Below are positions 5,655 to 8,324 of a DNA stretch of 8,324 nt, one piece after another (position 1 is the stretch's first letter; each line of letters opens with the position of its first letter). A program made the translations under genes and the position numbers. Under the pieces are notes generated by a model that made no database searches, was not told where the DNA came from, and saw only the letters and a list, made by a program, of their open reading frames with translations. The stretch lies in contig CAJOHT010000074.1 of the NCBI GenBank assembly GCA_905234305.1, forward strand, positions 5,770-14,093. The letters are read 5' to 3'. This DNA comes from an uncultured Ruminococcus sp. Its GTDB lineage: Bacteria; Bacillota; Clostridia; Oscillospirales; Acutalibacteraceae.

Positions 5655-7157
5655 ATGAGATATATTGATTATATGCAGCTAAATCCTTTCCAGCGGTTCG
5701 GTTATAACTTTGCTAATTTCTTTAAGAAACTACCCTCTAATCTTGCCCGCTTCTTTAAGGCGGTGGGCAAGGCAATCGTAGCATTTTTCGTAGGAATTGG
5801 CAAAGGATTCGCTAACTACGGAAAAAGATTTGTTAAGGGCGACGTTTTCGTTAAGCTGTCTTATCTCATCTTTGGTGTCTCTAATATGGTTAGAGGCCAG
5901 ATTATTAAGGGACTTCTGTTCCTTATCTCCGAAGCGGCGTACATATGCTTTATGCTGTTCTTCGGTATTAACTATATCTCGAAGTTCGGAACTCTCGGTA
6001 CTGTAGAAACTACCGAGCAGCTCTCGGCTGACGGATTTACCTACGAGAAAGTATACGGAGATAACTCAATGCTTATCCTCCTATACGGCGTATTGGTAAT
6101 AGTTGTTACAGTTATTATGTTCGCTATCTATATCGCGAACACAAAGAGCGCGTACAAAGTATACGAGGACAAAAAAGAAGGCAGAAAGATTCTCGGTTTC
6201 AAGGACGAAATGTATCAGTTCCTCGACGAGAAATTCCACATTACTCTTATGACGATTCCCTGCCTCCTTATCGGATGCTTTACAATCCTACCGCTTGTCT
6301 TTATGATTTTGATCGCGTTTACGAACTACGATAACGCGCATCAGCCCCCCGGCAACCTGTTTACGTGGGTTGGACTCCAGAACTTCGGCGACTTAGTATC
6401 TATCACTAACGGCGCTACTAAGGCTAAAACATTCGTAAACCTCGCTCAGTGGACAATTATTTGGGCGATTTTCGCAACATTCTCGAACTATATCGCGGGT
6501 ATGATCGTTGCGCTTATGATAAACAAAAAGGGTATCAAGCTCAAGGCTTTATGGAGAACTCTTTTCGTTGTTGTAATCGCTGTACCCCAGTTCGTATCTC
6601 TCCTCCTTATGAGCCAAATGCTCCAGGAGAACGGTGCTATTAACCAGTTCTTAAGCCTTATTACGGGTCAGAATGTAGGATATAAATTCCTGAATTCGCC
6701 GTTGTCGGCTAAGATTACGGTTATTATAGTAAATATATGGATCGGTATTCCGTATACTATCCTTATTACCTCGGGTATTCTTATGAATATTCCCGCAGAC
6801 CTTTATGAATCGGCTACTATCGACGGAGCGGGTCCTGTTAAGAGCTTTATGAAGATTACTCTTCCGTATATGCTCTTCGTTACTACCCCGTATCTTATCA
6901 CAAGCTTTATCGGCAATATCAATAACTTTAACGTTATCTACCTGCTTACAAACGGAGGTCCGACGACGGAGGAATTCTACAATGCGGGTCATACCGATAT
7001 CCTTGTAACGTGGCTGTTTAAGCTGACTATGGGACAGACGCATGACTATAACCTCGCTGCCGCGATAGGTATTCTTGTATTTATTGTTTGCGCGACCTTG
7101 TCGCTGATTACATTCAACCTGACGAAGTCCGCTAAAGACGAGGAGGCGTTCTCATGA
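5655..7157 (+). CDS. malF: Maltodextrin-type ABC transporter permease (MalF-like)
   Basis: One of two inner-membrane subunits forming the sugar channel. It has 500 residues. The first ~65 residues are an aromatic, Lys-rich amphipathic region. Two or so membrane segments (about 66-106) and another at 139-161 come before the core permease domain, which starts near 200 and carries segments around 200-223, 265-289, 302-323, 352-378, 407-430 and 467-489. The cytoplasmic EAA loop that docks the ATPase is clear: ESATIDGAGP begins at 385 and the motif ends in ITLP (401-404). NGGP (433-436) is also typical of MalF. The long N-terminus with extra helices is common in Gram-positive MalF. It overlaps malG by 4 nt, so the two are translationally coupled. 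No ATPase gene is in the operon; a shared MsmX-type ATPase is presumed. Confidence 0.92.
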   Translation: MRYIDYMQLNPFQRFGYNFANFFKKLPSNLARFFKAVGKAIVAFFVGIGKGFANYGKRFVKGDVFVKLSYLIFGVSNMVRGQIIKGLLFLISEAAYICFMLFFGINYISKFGTLGTVETTEQLSADGFTYEKVYGDNSMLILLYGVLVIVVTVIMFAIYIANTKSAYKVYEDKKEGRKILGFKDEMYQFLDEKFHITLMTIPCLLIGCFTILPLVFMILIAFTNYDNAHQPPGNLFTWVGLQNFGDLVSITNGATKAKTFVNLAQWTIIWAIFATFSNYIAGMIVALMINKKGIKLKALWRTLFVVVIAVPQFVSLLLMSQMLQENGAINQFLSLITGQNVGYKFLNSPLSAKITVIIVNIWIGIPYTILITSGILMNIPADLYESATIDGAGPVKSFMKITLPYMLFVTTPYLITSFIGNINNFNVIYLLTNGGPTTEEFYNAGHTDILVTWLFKLTMGQTHDYNLAAAIGILVFIVCATLSLITFNLTKSAKDEEAFS

Positions 7158-8008
7158 TAAAAAGTTATAAACTAAGACGTACTCTCGCGAATACTGTTAT
7201 CTATATTATTCTTGCGGTATTAGGTATTATCTGGGTTTCTCCGCTTGCTTACCTTGTAATTCAGTCTTTCTCGGCTGATCCTGGCGCGGTTCCCCAGACA
7301 CTCCTCCCCGAAACCTATGGTTTCCAGAACTATGTAAGACTTTTCACCGAAACTGAAAGCCTTAACTTCCCGAGATGGTATCTGAACACATTTATCGTTG
7401 CCTGCTTCAGCTGCGTAATTTCTACAATCAGCGTACTTATGGTAGCGTATGCGTTCTCACGCCTCAGATTTAAGAGCCGTAAAAAGTTCATCAACATCGG
7501 TATGATCCTCGGTATGTTCCCCGGATTTATGACCATGATCGCTATTTACTACCTCTTAAAGGCTATGGGACTTACTCAGACACTCGTTGCTCTCGTTATT
7601 TGCTACTCATCGGGCGCGGGCTTGGGATTCCAGATTTCAAAGGGCTTCTTTGATACGATCCCGAGAGCGCTTGACGAAGCCGCTACTATCGACGGCGCGA
7701 ATAAGAACCAGATTTTCTGGAAGATTATTCTTCCGATGTCTAAGCCTATCGTTGTATATACCGTACTTACCGCCTTTATCGGACCTTGGACAGACTTTAT
7801 CCTTGCGAAGATTATTATGGGTGATAAAATCGATAACTACACGGTTGCTATCGGACTTCAGAAAATGCTCGACAACGACCATCTTGATAAGTGGTTTAAA
7901 CGCTTCTTATCGGGTTCGGTACTCGTTGCGGTTCCTGTTACACTCCTGTTCCTCAAGATGCAGAATTATTACGTTGAAGGCGTTACCGCCGGCGGCGTTA
8001 AGGGTTAA
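7154..8008 (+). CDS. malG: Maltodextrin-type ABC transporter permease (MalG-like)
   Basis: The second membrane subunit, pairing with the MalF-like protein. It has 284 residues, the usual length. The first helix spans about 13-38, followed by an external loop, WYLNTF (75-80) and five further hydrophobic segments. MFPGFM (121-126) is a typical MalG sequence. The EAA loop starts DEAATIDGAN (174-183) and ends IILP (191-194). The C-terminus GVTAGGVKG matches the family end. AGGAGG (7141-7146) lies 7 nt before the ATG, and ATGA (7154-7157) joins this start to the malF stop. A terminator follows within 25 nt, so this is the last gene of the transcript. Confidence 0.93.
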   Translation: MIKSYKLRRTLANTVIYIILAVLGIIWVSPLAYLVIQSFSADPGAVPQTLLPETYGFQNYVRLFTETESLNFPRWYLNTFIVACFSCVISTISVLMVAYAFSRLRFKSRKKFINIGMILGMFPGFMTMIAIYYLLKAMGLTQTLVALVICYSSGAGLGFQISKGFFDTIPRALDEAATIDGANKNQIFWKIILPMSKPIVVYTVLTAFIGPWTDFILAKIIMGDKIDNYTVAIGLQKMLDNDHLDKWFKRFLSGSVLVAVPVTLLFLKMQNYYVEGVTAGGVKG

Positions 8009-8028
8009 TCCCTTTCTAAAAAAGTTTC

Positions 8029-8051
8029 AGGGCGGCTTTATGCCGCCCTTT
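8029..8051 (+). terminator. Rho-independent terminator after malG
   Basis: AGGGCGGC (8029-8036) pairs perfectly with GCCGCCCT (8042-8049) around a TTTAT loop. The T-tract after it is short (TTT, then GCTT), so some read-through is possible. Confidence 0.8.
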
Positions 8052-8109
8052 GCTTAATTAATTAGAGATGTGTAAACATAGCTCGCATCCCGATCGATTG
8101 GTGAAGTTT

Positions 8110-8324
8110 ATGAAAAAGCTGATTTCAATTTTTTTAATTTTGATAATAACGGCGTCCGCGCTATGCGCGTGCGCGCCTGAATATAAAGACCCGACCTCGG
8201 GCATTAAAGCGGTAAAATCGACCGATAAGTACCGCAATTTTTACGAAATTTCAGCTCAAATCTATGGCAAAAATACAGGGAATGGGCATCGCCCTAATCA
8301 CTCCTTTCAAGGCCGACATGTCGG
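8110..8324 (+). CDS. N-terminus of a lipoprotein, probably an alpha-amylase family enzyme, interrupted
   Basis: The frame opens with Met-Lys-Lys and a hydrophobic core, ending in LCAC with Cys21 as the likely lipid anchor. GGTGA (8100-8104) lies 5 nt before the ATG. After a short linker it reads STDKYRNFYEI (about residues 37-47), the pattern seen just before the catalytic domain of secreted GH13 amylases, which normally continues FVxSFxDSNGDGIGD. Here that continuation is absent: from about 8251 the frame gives unrelated residues, and another frame encodes a different protein. The frame is still open at the window edge, but the real amylase part seems to end near 8250. Its place after malEFG supports a starch-degrading role. 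The GH13 call rests on only a few residues. Confidence 0.55.
   Translation, partial: MKKLISIFLILIITASALCACAPEYKDPTSGIKAVKSTDKYRNFYEISAQIYGKNTGNGHRPNHSFQGRHV
8264..8324 (+). CDS. dapA: Start of a DapA-like 4-hydroxy-tetrahydrodipicolinate synthase, cut by the window edge
   Basis: Twenty codons are visible, starting MAKIQGMGIALITPFKADMS. The pattern GxGxALITPF followed by a short acidic stretch is the classic N-terminus of the DapA/NanA class I aldolase family; DapA condenses pyruvate with aspartate semialdehyde in lysine and diaminopimelate synthesis. No ribosome binding site precedes the ATG. The GMGxALITPFK form is, from memory, typical of Bacteroidota DapA, which also often lack such sites. 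It overlaps the lipoprotein frame in a different phase, so the neighbouring sequence was probably joined here. A related lyase is possible given how little is seen. Confidence 0.6.
   Translation, partial: MAKIQGMGIALITPFKADMS

Noticed and set aside
6651..7043. 130-codon open frame on the - strand inside malF
   Set aside because: It lies opposite a well-supported permease domain, lacks family-like motifs, and is explained as a shadow of malF codon use.
8066..8083. Catabolite-control (cre) site near TGTAAACATAGC
   Set aside because: It lacks the central CG and the matching right half of the cre consensus.

Overview
The window looks like a stretch of a low-to-mid GC, gut-type Clostridia genome (Oscillospiraceae/Ruminococcaceae-like). 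The grounds are strong GGAGG-type ribosome binding sites, many lipoproteins with a short K-rich signal peptide, a BspA-type leucine-rich-repeat lipoprotein, a clostridial-type MurE, and a maltodextrin-type ABC importer without its own ATPase. No genus can be named from the sequence alone. The last ~70 bases look foreign to the rest.

Layout. (1) 1-46 is a 7-bp tandem array (ACCTATT). (2) 69-2089 (+) is a BspA-like LRR lipoprotein gene broken into two overlapping reading frames. The 69-nt (23-residue) repeat period holds on both sides of the break but is 50 nt across it, so a 19-nt loss explains the frameshift. (3) 2105-2150 is a hairpin terminator shared by two convergent genes. It is followed by a second 7-bp array (TTAATT[C/T], 2157-2192) in which the murE coding sequence ends. 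(4) 2172-3644 (-) is murE, with an extended -10 promoter and a clear ribosome binding site. (5) 3645-4103 is a 459-nt divergent intergenic region carrying four TTGCACAA boxes, a long-range inverted repeat, a likely promoter and a near-palindrome just downstream of it. (6) 4104-8008 (+) is an importer operon: lipoprotein substrate-binding protein (malE-like), a spacer with stable hairpins, then malF and malG overlapping by ATGA, closed by a terminator at 8029-8051. (7) 8110 onward is the start of another lipoprotein that resembles the N-terminus of an extracellular alpha-amylase. Its similarity stops abruptly near 8250, and a different frame then starts a DapA-like protein at 8264 without a ribosome binding site.

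How the genes work together: the transporter imports oligosaccharides, probably maltodextrins. A cell-surface amylase would make these from starch, and a shared MsmX/MalK-type ATPase encoded elsewhere would power uptake. murE is a cell-wall gene of independent function. The most distinctive points are the clustered TTGCACAA boxes upstream of the transporter, the period-7 array that supplies stop codons in all six frames at the murE end, the 19-nt deletion in the LRR gene, and the probable chimeric junction at the right end. I found no convincing wholly new system; the TTGCACAA regulatory region is the best candidate for something undescribed.
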